A stretch of DNA of 64,000 nucleotides from Cheiracanthium punctorium (GCA_038373885.1 JAWZYV010016048.1:434001-498000), one strand, 5' to 3'; shown: positions 1 through 12,400, counted from the first letter of the stretch. Numbers and translations: made by a program. The notes: a model not told the origin generated them from the sequence alone.

Positions 1-740
1 CTTAATAAAATGAATAGCCAAAGCACACAAAAATATATATTTCTATTTTCGCGTGAAATATATTAAATATATATTCATTAAAAACCCAGAGTGTCGCTCA
101 CCTAACTTGTTTGTTGTTTATATATCCGCTTTGAGAATTCTTATATAATTATATTTTCTCTCTTGTAATTCAGTTTGTCTCGTGATGTAATTGTACTGAA
201 CACGGGAATTCGGTGATTAATGCGAACAGTTACTCTTCGACAAACAGTACAGTTGAATAATGATTTTCCTACTGACGAATGATACATTGGTTTGAAGTAA
301 ATTTCGGTTTTGTAAACACATAGTTCTGGCCACTGCTTTTGTTGAACTATGAGAATAACTCTCTTCTATATGAAGGCTTAATTATTTAATCAAGAATAGA
401 TTCATTTCACTTCGTGTACGCAGAATTCTTGACAGAAAGTACTTTGGAGAGTGCTCCTGTATTCGTAAGAGAAAATTTGAATATATTTGAAACTTCCCAG
501 AGGATTTGTTGAATATCAGTGAATAAGGAATGCTCAGCTTTTGGTAAAGAATTTTTCTTGAACCATTCTAATAGCTGGCACATTAATATTTACTACGCAT
601 CAATAAGTAAACTCCGTAAAAATTTTGTTGCATATTCAAAAACATGAAACAAACTATCCGTTATGAGATTTCACAATGTACACAAAAATATTCATTTTTT
701 TTCAAATCAAATTTTATTCATATACTGTACGGGGGCATCA
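1..740. other. AT-rich non-coding stretch with one dispersed repeat copy
   Basis: I see no coding frame or RNA gene here. Bases 141-330 are an old copy of a repeat that recurs at about 5436-5610 in the same orientation; both contain a TATAATTATATT block, then AGTTTGTC, then TTGATTAATG-like and GGTTTTGT blocks in the same order. The rest is unstructured AT-rich DNA. Confidence 0.5.
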
Positions 741-741
741 A

Positions 742-783
<42 letters not shown>
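741..783. repeat. (AT)n microsatellite
   Basis: About 43 bases of alternating A and T with one G interruption. A reading frame through it gives a Tyr-Ile run, which is only the repeat translated. Confidence 0.95.
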
Positions 784-785
<2 letters not shown>

Positions 786-1498
786 TCAAATATTTGAAAA
801 TATATTTTTAAAAAGTTCTTTTTTGATTCATTTATACTGCAGTTATTTATTACCAATGATGTTCACAGTTAAAATTTTAGTGTCAAAGAGCAGCCTACGT
901 AAAGTTTCTTGTAAAGACGAATGTGTCGAAGCATACGCAATAAAATATTCATCATCATCCTATAAATAATGTACGAAATTCCTTAGAATATATATAGTTA
1001 TTTTGAACAAATTCAAAGAAATCCAAGTGTCACATCAAATTTTATGGATTTCAAACTATAATACTTATGATTTGTGACATTTTTAGAAATTAGACTAACA
1101 CACGCAGATTTTCACTTAAGGAATAGAAAATATGAAATTATATAGGTTAAAGTTATCGTAAGAATTTTTTTTGAAATTGTTTAATGATCTCACATTTAGA
1201 TACTTTGAAGTTTAAATATATTCCTTCTAATTACTTTTAAAAATCCTCTTTGATGCAATTTGGTTTCTCCAAATATATTTTTCTTAATTAAATAAAATTT
1301 CAAAAACTCATAGCTCAAACTCACAAAGAAAGAATATTCAAATCCTTTACGCATTGTTCTCTTCGTTCAAAATAAGTTAGATTTTTATTCGCGATATAAT
1401 ATTTTTGTTTCAATATTACATTTCTCTGGAGAGAAAACGGAAAATACTGTCTTTGATACTTGGAAACTTTTTTAAAAATCTTTAGAATACAGTAACTA

Positions 1499-1680
1499 CA
1501 GTAAAACCTCGATAGAACAATACAAAGGGGCCCAATAAAATTATCCTTGTGGGGATGTATCATGATATCAGGGTGGGGGTTGGGGGGACTTCTGTATGGA
1601 AATTAGTCGGAGCCGTAAAATTTTATTGTTATAGAGGAATTTATCGTTGTATCTAATATCCTAATAACAAAGTTTTACTG
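1499..1680. mobile_element. pogo/Tigger-like MITE
   Basis: The segment opens with CAGTAAAACCT and closes with the reverse complement of CAGTAAAACTT, giving terminal inverted repeats of about 11 bases around 182 bp. A CAGT... end followed by an AAACCTCG-type motif is typical of pogo/Tigger non-autonomous elements. The left flank ends in TA but the right flank is TT, so the expected TA duplication is not intact. No coding capacity. Confidence 0.55.
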
Positions 1681-1936
1681 TTTCTAATTGAAGCCATTTG
1701 AATATCTACAATTCTTGTCACTGACAAATATTAACTAATGATATAAAGTGTTTTATTTATATTTAATTTTTAATCAAAATTCAGGTCTCTAAGTGGCAAG
1801 GGCTTCAGCCATTTAGCAAAACCGCTTTAATAGCCTAAACAGAAATTGCACAATTTAGCTTATCATATTTTTACGACTGTTCTAGACAGTTTTGATCAAG
1901 CATTTGAATACGAAGTTTGTTACTGTGCTCATTTAT

Positions 1937-2376
1937 TTACAAGGGTCGCCCAAGTGAAAGTGGCACTACAGGCGGATTAAGAAATGGTTTAATGTTATTA
2001 GTATAAATTGCTACACCGAAGAAAGAAGTAATACGGGCGGAACAGATAGGCTTGACAGCTTCACCTTGTAGGTTGAAACAAGTGTTCCATCGGTCAACGA
2101 GATGATAAATACCAGGGTGAAGAAGCTCTGGGGATATGAGCAACCTTTCATACAGTATTGTGCGCAGATTTCCTCCGCTATTTTGTGAGTGCTGATTAGC
2201 CCATTCATTTTCATTAGAAGGTCCTCAGCTGTAACTGGTTCCTTGCACTTGACCAAGTCGTCACCCGTCGTCAGTACTGTTTCTTCCACTACGAAAATCT
2301 CTACACCATCGAAATACCGATCTGCGTGATTTACACCCCATGCCATTATATAACTGTAGATTTCACTAGCACTCAC
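1937..2376 (-). pseudogene. unrecognised reading frame inside the 1941-2634 element
   Basis: Two overlapping minus-strand frames (121 codons from 2376, and 68 codons from 2143) fill most of the element. The second looks like a frameshifted continuation of the first. The first begins with MSASEIYSYIMAWG, is rich in acidic residues, and has no motif I recognise. I see no catalytic triad and no zinc ligands in order. It may be the residue of a transposase, or chance coding in a GC-richer element. I assign no function. Confidence 0.3.
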
Positions 2377-2634
2377 ATTTTCAGCTGTTAAAAATTACAC
2401 GATTGCGTGTTGACACCGTTTGGAGGTATCCATGATGTGAACGATGTCTTTTAACGTGTTCTTACGCACACTAGCAACTGGCTAGTGTGCGTAATCACAC
2501 TAGCAACTGGCGGGAGCTGACGATATCGCATGCACTCCCAGCACTGTGGGCACTCTAGAGGTGCCTGCTCAGTCATCCTTTTCTTCAAATGGTGGAATTA
2601 TTACAGCAATGCCACTTTCATTTGGGCGACCCTT
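1941..2634. mobile_element. TIR-bounded DNA element, superfamily unknown
   Basis: A 25-base inverted repeat with a single mismatch bounds the segment: left 1941-1965 begins AAGGGTCGCCC, right 2610-2634 ends GGGCGACCCTT. An internal 14-bp hairpin sits at 2462-2494, and part of its arm is repeated just after it. I could not find a convincing target-site duplication: left flank TTATTTAC, right flank ATATATAG. The size, about 694 bp, suggests a non-autonomous or decayed element. Confidence 0.7.
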
Positions 2635-5435
2635 ATATATAGAATTGCACGACTAGAAGTTAAAAATGTACAGAAATTTAGAAGTGAAAGAAGTAGATTT
2701 TATAGGTATGAAGCAGTATAGGTATGAATCAACATAAACCGTTCAAAATCTTGCAGCTGTGTTTGGAATGTTTAAGTCGGATATACAAAGAATGATTTTT
2801 GAATGATGTTGCTTAAAATCACTGATATGCTAGTGAAAACATTTTTTAAAAAACATAAAAATTCTTAATATAAATTTATTTGCAGATTTTATACTTTTTC
2901 ATTCCTAAAATATAAAGTGATTTAGAGTCACATATTCAAATATTAAACTATGCATTAGCAACATCAGTAGCATTCGTTCTTCTTTCTGAAATTGATAGAT
3001 CACTAGAGCTGCGAGATCTCTATATCAAATCAAGCAAATTTGATCAGGCACTTTTGCCGAACATTTTGTGACTTTCTTCAGTTATAATTTAAAACGAACC
3101 AATTCTCTTTTAACATGCTTACTTCCATCATTACAGAAACGCAGCTATGAATATTTTGACCAGTATTATGTCTTCTTGCTCGTACTTCAAAGTTAGGTAG
3201 ATGCCTTTCCAAGATATCTCACCTTTAAGTCGATGCATCTCGTGTAATGACAAGTTATAAATCAGTGTAAATATTGTCAACATCAATCAGTGAACAACAA
3301 TCAATATACTGAGCGGTTGCTGGGTAGCGTAAGAAAATTCCCTACAAAATTGACTGGGGAATTATCTAAATTTTGTCACACAGTGCGTTCTAGGTAATTG
3401 AATTTTGTGAAGAATTCGTCCCACTATTTTTTGTGTTACAGGAATTCGCGTTAGCGGCAGCCTACTGCAAGTCAACATTAATCCATGTTGTACATGCAAG
3501 ACCAACAAAATTGATTATTCTTTTTTTTTCTTACTATGATAGTTGATTCAAAAGCAACATTTCCATGTTTTTTATATGAGTCAAATTGATATGATTTTTC
3601 AAATGACTCAAGTCATTTTTTTGATAAAATTAGCTGATCTGAGCATAATTTAGCTGTACTTAGAATATATGAAAATTAATTTCATTACGAAAAATTTATG
3701 AGTAGCATTTGTGAAAGCAAAATGGTCCACAAGTAATTTTTACAATAAAGAACGATTAAGTAAAGCTACATTTTTTAAAAATGGAAACAAAATGGATCGG
3801 AACTCAATATAATTAAAATTATTTTACTAATTTTTTTATGAAGGCAACTTACTATGTGTAAACGCTTCTTTGTTCCACAAGTGTTTTAAATATAAAATCT
3901 ATTTTTTTGTGATTTGAGTTATTTGCGGGAGGAATTCTTGAAAATTTTATTCAATGAAGTGTGGATTTTTGAGCTATTTCGATTAAAAACAGCTAAAATT
4001 TCACCGCAGTAATAATTGAAATTAAATTAGAATTAATGTTTCTAATACCGGTTAACTTAGGCAAGGTGAACGCAATTTTTGTTCAGTAAAGAAAAATAAT
4101 GTATTAATTTTAAAATAACATGTTTTCTGATCAAACCTAAAGTCTTAAATTTTTATTTGGATAAAATTAAATTGGGTAAACCATTAGTTTATATATTTTT
4201 TATAATATTTAGCGGATCTAAAAAGAGACTGAACTATTTGAAATATATGTTATATAGAATTATTAAAGATCTTTTCATATAAGCGTATTTTACATAAATT
4301 AATTAAGAGTATTTCAATTTCAAAATTTTCATTATGTATTGACTTAAAATGCATCGTTAAATTGACTTAAAATACGTTTTTTCCTTTAAAATAATGATAT
4401 ATTTTTCGTCTTATATACAACGTACTACTAGGAAATATATAAATTCAGATTATAAGATTTATTTTTCATCTTTTATGCAAAATATAGTTCTTTCGCAAAA
4501 AACTATTCGAAATTTGAAGGATCATTAAAATGAAGAAGTTCAGTTTTTTTCTTGGTTAATTAAAGACGGAAATAATGTTTCAATGTTTATAAATTTTTAA
4601 ATATTCTGTGTGAACACCGATAAGAGAACGATAGGTGCCTATGAGGTCATGGCCAAAGAGGGTATGGGGTTCAAATACCCTTGCTGAAATTTTCAAATAC
4701 ATACATTATTCATAAATATGTACTCCATAATGATGTGGTTGCACGTTTGGTCGAGGAGAGGGATTAGATCTAATTTGGAGTATCTTTTAATAGGTCATGG
4801 ATTCATGAGATTCTACCCCTCTCCCAAATTATCCTTCTGTATGATCTTGGCTTGTGGTTAGGGATAAAATTGAATATTTATATTATTATAAATTTTAAAA
4901 ATAGTATTTTTGATTTTGTATGTCCAAGAAGAGTGTAACTTGAAAGTTGTGTTTTCCTTTTTGATATTCTATTGAAATCATTAAAACAAAATACATAATT
5001 TTATGCAAAATTACATAGGTATTAATTATTAATTTCACTCAAATTACTTTTGAAATAAATGGTATAATTATTTTGTGTGTTTGCCAAAAAACGTAAAATA
5101 TATGCCTAGTTGAAGAAAAATGTTACTGTTGAGTACTGTATTTCAATTAGTGAGAATTTCTTCACTAATGTCAACTTTTAGTGACAACAACTTTAGTCTA
5201 ATGTTAACTTTTAGTCTACTTTACCTTCAAACTGGTTAAAGATTTTTCCAAGATAAACAAGTAATATTAAACATTCCCAATTCAAAATCTGTGTGTTCAC
5301 CGATACCAATCTTACCTTAAGTACGTTTTGTGATTAATTTAAGAAGAATTTAATTTAAATTTACAAATCACATACCTCTAAAACAAATATGATTCTACTA
5401 AACACCTATTTTGCATAACTATTTCGGTAAAGTTC
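2635..5435. other. AT-rich stretch without recognised features
   Basis: I see no long frame, RNA gene or clear repeat boundary. Homopolymer runs and short AT motifs only. Confidence 0.4.
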
Positions 5436-5610
5436 TTGTATAATTATATTCGTTGAAAATTTAGTTTGTCCCTTGATATAATTGTACCAAACTCGAGAAC
5501 GCCATGATTAATGTATGCAATTAGTCTTCGGCAAACATCCAAATTGAATAATGCTTTTCCTTCTAACGAATTATGCCACGGAACAGAGTAAAATTTGGTT
5601 TTGTTAATAG
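5436..5610. repeat. second copy of the dispersed repeat at 141-330
   Basis: The same order of blocks appears as at 141-330 (TATAATTATATT, AGTTTGTC, ATAATTGTAC, GATTAATG, GAATAATG, TTTTGTTAA), with many substitutions and no visible end motif. It is an old direct copy of an unidentified repeat. Similarity was judged by eye, so the true limits may be wider. Confidence 0.5.
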
Positions 5611-6939
5611 ACGATTTTGGTTATTTCTTTTTCCGAATTTTCATTCCAGTTGTGCATCAGCTAAAGGCAGTTTTCTCAAGTGTTAAAGTGATTCCAAGCA
5701 GATATGATTCAGTTCGTCTCTTGAGACTGTGGGGAAAATTTACATGATGTTTGAAGTAAAATATTTTTACGGAAACTAAATTTTATTACGAATGAAGTTA
5801 ATCATGCTGGTATTTTATCATTTTAAACAGACTTGCTGCTGATAGAAAGTGATTTATAACGCAATATTTGATTTCGAATTCTTATTTAAGGTACCTGTCT
5901 ACTGAAATATTTATAAGAATTCAAAGAATTATGACTGTCAAAAGGATGCAGCGTATAGAAATATTTCTCACCAAGCAAAATATATTACGACCCTTAAATT
6001 TTCTGCCAACTTATAAAGATTTTATAGGAATGTGCGTTTGTTTCTGCCACATCTACCCCAATAATTCTTGCAGTATTTCATACAGTTTTAATTAAACAAC
6101 AAAAATCACAAATAATCGTGACAGTTATAGTGAAATCTCAAAAAGTAAAGCTTATTTTGCTATGCAATTCCATACTGTTCGTCTAATATTTTTCAAGTTT
6201 TTAAACTAGTCATGGCTCAAGACACCACTTGTGATAGAATTTTTACAGTTCCTTTCATATTTGTGTAATATCTACTTAGGGAAATTTGCTGTGTGTCTGT
6301 GTGCATTTCAGAAAACTGACAAATTTTGCATCGAGAAATTTTTAAAGATGAATTTATGTTAATTTAAAGCTTTGACTATCAAGATTTTCCAATAAAATAT
6401 TTATTCAATATTTAATGGAATCTGATTTACATTTTATTTGTGAATATTGGAATAAATGAGAATAATAATAATAAATCATTTCTACCTTGGATATAAGAAT
6501 CTTTAAAACACATTTGTAAATGTATAACACAATTCTCTGTCATATATAGCTACGAGGAGAGTATTTTCTAATACTGTTTACATTTCTAATAATAAATTTA
6601 CCGCAATTTAAACAAAAGAGTATGAGTCATGTACATCATGAGTATGTACAAGAGTATGTACATCATGAGTACATACTATGAACTGTCACTTGTAAAAAAA
6701 TACTATTTATTTTTTGTTATAAAAAATATTTCATAAGAAGCAACAAATGGAATGCAACAAAATTAATATGAATTAGTTGGGTAATATGGAATAGATAGTT
6801 CAAATCATCGGAAGACTAATTAGAACTTATTTAAAATTGTAAAAACCATATTTTTAAAATTATATGCAACTAAATTCTGCTTCGAGTCTATTTACAAAAG
6901 TCAAAGATATAATTTCTTTCTCTGCTTCTCTATAATGAA
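5611..6939. other. AT-rich stretch without recognised genes
   Basis: Nothing coding is convincing. Around 6622-6675 there is a small cluster of ATCATGAGTATGTAC-type repeats that are partly self-complementary. Confidence 0.4.
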
Positions 6940-7125
6940 GGTGAGCCTACTACTAAGGCCCGAACTACTCGTCATTTCATATTGGGGGCACCCAGTTGGC
7001 GGCCAGAGTTACTCCCTATCAAGGGACGGAAAATTTAACACCCAGGCCTCACGCCAGGAATCGAATATGGACCCATGGTCTGATAGAATCGTTCTTTAGT
7101 TAATACACCAAATGGGCGACACAAA
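6940..7125 (-). mobile_element. tRNA-derived SINE-like copy
   Basis: A GC-richer island in AT-rich DNA. On the minus strand it starts with an A-box-like D-arm (TTGGTGTATTAACTAAAG) near 7112 and has a B-box-like ATTCGATTCC near 7045. After that comes a unique body containing CCGTCCCTTGATAGGGAG and GGGTGCCCCCAATATG. This layout of a pol III head followed by an unrelated tail is that of a tRNA-derived SINE. No second copy was seen in this window. Confidence 0.5.
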
Positions 7126-7574
7126 CTACAATTCTTTTAGAGTACATTTTGCATAACAATGTTCAAGCCACCTGTGTACTAGTAGGTTAAAATGTTCGAA
7201 AACTTATCGGCAAAACTCTTGAAAATCAGAAAACGCACTTTGCAGCGAGTGGTACGATAACAACAAACGGTTCAACTTTCAGTGCATTGAAAGATGGAAG
7301 TCTTTCATCAGTAGTTTATAGTATTCCCACGTGACAGCAGCATTAAACAGAGCCGAAACCTCAGTAATCCATTTTCCCGCACCATTCCATAATACTCTCC
7401 TTTCTTCTAGTATTTCTTTTTTCCCATTTTTTGCAATGGATTTCAGTTTTAATTAAATTATTTCAAAAACGTATTTTTCAATTGCTGCATTCGTATCCTG
7501 TGTAGAATAACAGTATCAAGTTTATTATTTTTCATCAACCAGGTTTATTAATACTTTGTGAATGTTGTGAAATC

Positions 7575-7862
7575 AGTTTTACAACCCAGCAAACACAGCC
7601 CTATCGGATAACTTTTGGGACGACACCCGCATGCCGACGCAGCATACGCCGGGTCGGTATCGCTCAGTTGACGACGACAGTGATTTACGACAAATTTAGG
7701 GCCGCTCGCCGAGATTATGGGACATAAGTAAGGGGTGATTTTGGATCGGTGTCGGTTAAAACGAGAACGGCGTCGGCCCAGTCCTATGCCACTTTTGAAC
7801 CAAAGCCATATCGTTTGTGGTGTGGTAACGGCAACGACAAAATATGGAAAACCGGACAGCAC
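7575..7862. repeat. CpG-rich island, unidentified
   Basis: Roughly 290 bases unusually rich in CpG for this window (CCGACG, ACGCCG, GACGACGAC, GGCGTCGGCC). A minus-strand frame of 104 codons starting at 7862 crosses it, but the protein has no motif I recognise. It could be a young transposon fragment or a SINE-like unit. No terminal repeats were found. Confidence 0.35.
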
Positions 7863-8111
7863 CTTATTGATATCCGAAATACCATAATTAGTTTCATAAT
7901 TAGTTCTCTAGGGCAGTAAAAAACCCATTAAAGCAATAATAATTATTATTATATAAATGACTTTACCCCGCTGGGAATAATTTTGTTAAAAATACTTAGC
8001 TAAATCAATAAAATAATTTGTTTTTAAGAAAATGTTTGATTAAATTAAAAGCGTTTTCTAAAACTAACGGCATTATTTGATGAATTAACCAATATTTGTT
8101 GAATCAGCAAA

Positions 8112-9442
8112 CAGGGTTCGTTGAATTAAATCAGCTTGATTAAAATCATGATTAAAATCACGATTTAAATCAAGGGATTTTTTTAAAAAAATCAGTGATT
8201 TTTCAATGATTCCATTTTTCAAAAATGGATTTTGTATTGATAGAATGTATTCTAAATAAAAATCTTCAACACTCAAATGAAATTAATTTCTTGTAATAGC
8301 ATTAGATGGCACTGCAGTGATTTAGGGAATCCTTCAAGGTAAGGGGAGTGAATTTTGAGTGTGACAGTGTGAGAACAAATGAAATTTGATCAGGAAAATT
8401 GGCAACACTAGAATTATTTCCGATTTTAGAACACACTTGTTTAGGATTCCGTGTTCAGAGAGCTATTGCTAAAGTACAAGGATAATGGCAGGAAGGAAGA
8501 AAGATAATATTTGGATGTACTTTAATGAAGAGCAGACGGTTTCTGGAAAAGGTGTTAAAGGCAAATGAGAGAACTGTGAAAAAGTTATGATGGGATTAGT
8601 AGCCAGAATGAAAGCACATGTAGATAAATGTTTCTCCTCTGACAGAAATGATATTAATAGTGATCAACCTCAAGAAACAATTGAGAACAATTTAACTTGT
8701 ACAAAATGTGAGGCAGCCAAACCTATGAAAAAAAAAAAAATCAGTGAGATAGAAAATGATGTTGGTGTTCTTAAGAACAGCATGAATGATTATGTCATAA
8801 AGACCACTAAAACTCAAAAGCAAATATTAGATGAGGAAGTGGCAAGATAGATTTATGCCACCAATTCTGCTTTTCATCAGGTTAATCATCCCCAATTTGA
8901 AAAGATGATTTCTGCTTTAATGCCAGGGTATACTGCTGCAAATGAAGTAGAAATAGGTGGAGCATTACTTGATAATATATATGATCAAGAAAAAAGAAAA
9001 CTGTTCCAAACACCTAAATGGACAAATTGTTAACTTAGTATAGATGGATGGTCAAATGTTCATAATGGATCAATATTATGTGCTGTAGTATCCACAAGAA
9101 AAGGTGAGAATTATCTAGTTGAGACAATTGACACATCTGGTAGTCCACGCACAATTGCATATCTTGTAGAAGTTGTGAAAAGTAGTCTGGTAAAATGTGA
9201 AAATGAATTTAAGTGCATTGTGAAAAGTCTTGTAATAGATAAACATGTCATACTACTTTTGTAATATGCTTCTTAAAATGTCATACTACTTTTATAATAT
9301 GCAAAATAAATTCATATTAGGAATTTTTAAAACATCTTAATGAATTTTTAAAACATCTTTAAAAAATCCGATTTAAATAAAAAAATCTGATTTAAATAAA
9401 AAAAATCCGATTTTTTTTAAATAAAAAAAATCACGAACCCTG
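8112..9442 (+). mobile_element. hAT-superfamily DNA transposon, decayed
   Basis: The element starts CAGGGTTCGT and ends ACGAACCCTG, a perfect 10-base terminal inverted repeat. It is flanked by a perfect 8-bp duplication TCAGCAAA (8104-8111 and 9443-9450). CAG...CTG ends with 8-bp duplications are the signature of hAT elements. Subterminal AAATC/GATTT motifs crowd both ends. The interior holds a BED finger and DUF659-like remnant on the plus strand, and at 1331 bp the element is internally deleted relative to an autonomous hAT. Confidence 0.92.
8485..9241 (+). pseudogene. hAT transposase remnant (BED finger + DUF659-like)
   Basis: Translation from the ATG at 8485 gives MAGRKKDNIWMYFNEE, typical of the start of BED-finger hAT transposases. 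A TGA then falls where the first zinc Cys would be; the next ligands follow as ENC and HVDKC. A second open piece (8587-8847) contains the linker. After another stop come NHPQFEKMISAL and then LSIDGWSNVHNGSILCAVV and YLVETIDTSG, which match the DUF659 part of hAT transposases. The C-terminal RNase-H portion and the dimerisation domain are missing. At least three in-frame stops make it non-functional. Confidence 0.85.
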
Positions 9443-9450
9443 TCAGCAAA

Positions 9451-10270
9451 TAATTTCGGTTAATTTCAGAAAAAGCTCTTCTTTTTAAGAGGCATTCCAA
9501 GAGCAAATCGGGAAAAAAAAGTTTCCATCACCATCTCAGAATTTCATGATTTTTTTTCTTGTGTTGCCTTACCCAAGGAAAGAACAAATCTCAAATATTT
9601 TTCATTTACCCCTTTTAGTTTTGAAGTTATGAGGGTCAAAGTACCCCAACGAGTGACGTAGAAATAATTTAGGGTCATTTTTTTTGCCACTTTATTGTCT
9701 CGACTGTGACTGGCTCTGGGGTGCTTCAGAGATTTTTTCTTTTTATCTAATAATATACCTTAGATATTGACATCTCAAATTGAAAATTCATTCGAAAATA
9801 ATCAGAGCCTTAAATAGGAGCCCCCCCCCCCCCCAAATACCCCCAATTTTATAAAAAATATAGTTTTAAGAATTCATTAAATCTTGGATCTGGCGTGATA
9901 CAGAAAAACAATTTGCACAGTGTAGTTATACATCTTCATATAAAGTGAATCCAATGTTAAAAATTTTTGAAGGCCCCCCCAGGCCCCTACGGTACGGGGA
10001 CCCAAACATGGTCCTTAGCGCTAATTTATGCAATTTCGAAGCATTGATAAAACTGAAGCCGACTTCCCACAGGAGAACTATTGGCATGGAGATGTATTAT
10101 CAACATAGTAGTTCCATATTATGAAAAAACATTTTTTGAAGACACAACTGTTTCCAAGAAAACCCCAAAAATGTACCTCCCTATTTGGGACATTCCACTG
10201 ACATGCATGGGGGCATTTCGGCGTTACTTTTAGAAGTTTAATCGACTGTAGCAATATTGAAAATTAAACT
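9451..10270. other. non-coding stretch with poly-C tracts
   Basis: Contains a run of about 14 C at 9821-9834 and a second C-rich patch near 9976. No gene or repeat boundary is evident. Confidence 0.4.
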
Positions 10271-10274
10271 TATC

Positions 10275-10570
10275 CTGCATGTATCACAAATAGTTCTTTC
10301 ACAGGGGCACTCATAAGAATTACATTACACTGCATGTGGATCTCTGCAACTACTGAACCGATTCGAAATTTTTTTTCACTGATAGAAAGCTACACTATTC
10401 CTGAGTTTTACAGGCTACCTCTCAGCATGCAGCATAACTAGTTCTTTTACAGGGATATTCAAAAGAATTCTAATATATTACGCTATATGGACATCTCTGT
10501 AACTACTGAACTTATTCTAAAGAGCTTTTCACTGAAAGTTGCACTCTTCCTGAGTAACATAGGCTTTGAA
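10275..10570. repeat. two-copy degenerate tandem repeat (about 150 bp)
   Basis: The block ATCTCTG-AACTACTGAAC, then TTTTCACTGA, then CTTCCTGAGT or the like occurs twice, starting near 10342 and 10494. Each is preceded by a TAGTTCTTT-ACAGGG block (10291 and 10440). The spacing is about 150 bp. It is non-coding and of unknown origin; it may be an old transposon tail duplicated in tandem. Confidence 0.6.
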
Positions 10571-11859
10571 TAGGCATAGTTGAAATGACACCTCGTCGTC
10601 TGAAAGCTGTTTCCCGGACATCTTTAAATCTTTGGTAGCGTCTGTAACTAGTCCTATGTATATCCCTCCATTCCATCTGCACTTTCATACCTGAGGCTGA
10701 TAAATTTTCGTTTTAAGGCAGCAACACGAGCTCTGCTGCTTGGCTCGAAAGCATTCTTTAATAATGTCCATGCCTCTGCCTGTGTATGAGCCTCATGCTC
10801 TGCTACCATGTCACAAGTTGTGCAGAATGGATCATTGTTGCTGCTTAATAAATAACTTCAAAATGCAATTAACTTTTCTATATTAGTATAAACACATCTT
10901 TATGAACAATTGGTTAAAAATTAATTCAAAACTTTTAAAAATGTATAATCGAAATTGCTGTCTTCCATAAACCATCAGTAACAATTCTCTGATAATATCA
11001 GCAGCAAACATCTAACAAAAAGTGGCAGACAGCCTTCCATCTATGAAGCACATATCTATCTGTCAGTATACCGAAACAATTCTATTATATTTAACACAGA
11101 AAAGTTTAATTCAAAAGTTAATGTAAATTATGCATGCAGAGCTACTCAAAAATTTGCATAAAAGAAACAAGGTCCGAAATTAACTTGTCACAAAGAACAT
11201 GAATGAAAATCATTTCCAGGAAATATAGCTTATAGTTTCAAGGGCAAAAAATTGTCCATAGGTTTGCACAATTAAAGGTCAGAAATTTTCCTGTAGTTAC
11301 TTCATTTTCAAGTCTAGAATCAAGGTTAGTACTTTGCCTACAGATTTATGTAATTTGCCTGTCAATCTCTAGTGTTTAATCAATTGCTGAACTGTGAAAC
11401 AACTCAACTCTACCTCATTTATAAGAAGGAAAAATCTAGTTTAAAAGATATATTTAATTTATGATGTTTACACCAAAGCTAAAGGTACATTTAAATTTTA
11501 AGAAACTTATTTTATTACTTTTAGATAGCTCTGCTTTTTTTTCTAACACTTAATTAAAATAAAGACTTAGATATAACAAACGAAGTTTTCAAAAACAAAG
11601 TAAGGCCTCAACTGGCCTTTATTTGTTGGATGATACAAAGCCTGGAAAAAACACTGGGCAGGCAAACATTTATTTTTTTTCTTTTAATCTTTAAAACAAT
11701 TTTATTGGAAACTTTAATTTTTATTTACACTGACCCAACAGTATGTTGGGTATGGCGGCATATACTCCACTTATGATCAGGTGCAAAGAAATTATACCAT
11801 CTCGTCCAACAAATCATAAAAATTTTAGCAACCAATTAAATGGTAATAAATAAAAACTT
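10571..11859. other. AT-rich stretch without recognised features
   Basis: I see no coding frame, RNA gene or clear repeat here. Confidence 0.4.
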
Positions 11860-12400
11860 TACCATCACTTCAGTGACCACCTATCATGCCATCAAATTTC
11901 AATAATTTGCTTTAGTTGTTATTACGTGATGTATGAACAAATATTGCAGTTTTCGCAAAATCTCAAAATGCAATCAATTTTTTTTAATGTACGCTTATAG
12001 TTTCAGTTGAGTAGCCACCTATGATACCCCCAAATTTCATTTAATTCACTTTAGTGGTTATAAGGTGATCCGCGAACAAATATTTACGCAGTTTAAAACA
12101 ACTTTCGCAAAATCTAACAAAAAATTTTCAAAGGAAATTGACGTTAAAGTAGAGTGATCACCTATTATATCACCGAATTTCATTTCACTCACCTTAGATG
12201 TTATTGCATGATGCTCGAATAAAAATTTACGCGATTTGAACAAAATTTTCGCAAAACCTCAAAATCTAATCAAAATTTTTAAAAAATTCGATTTCTCTAG
12301 TTTTTTTTTGAGTGACCACCTCTCATGTCAGCAAATTTCATTGCATTTCCTTTGGCCATTTTTACGTCTTTCCATTAAAAAATTAATCAGCATGATTTTC
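11860..12400. repeat. four-copy degenerate tandem array (about 140-160 bp)
   Basis: A GTGACCACCT-ATCAT-CAAATTTCAT motif begins near 11873, 12011, 12154 and 12312, so the periods are about 138, 143 and 158. Between them recur TTATTACGTGAT-like, GAACAAATATT-like and TTTCGCAAAATCT blocks in constant order. Units have drifted strongly. Reading frames crossing it on either strand are by-products of the repeat. Confidence 0.75.

Noticed and set aside
4600..5320. CTGTGTG-ACACCGATA motifs as element ends
   Set aside because: The motif is itself nearly palindromic, so the two occurrences fit both direct and inverted arrangements and no further similarity extends from them.
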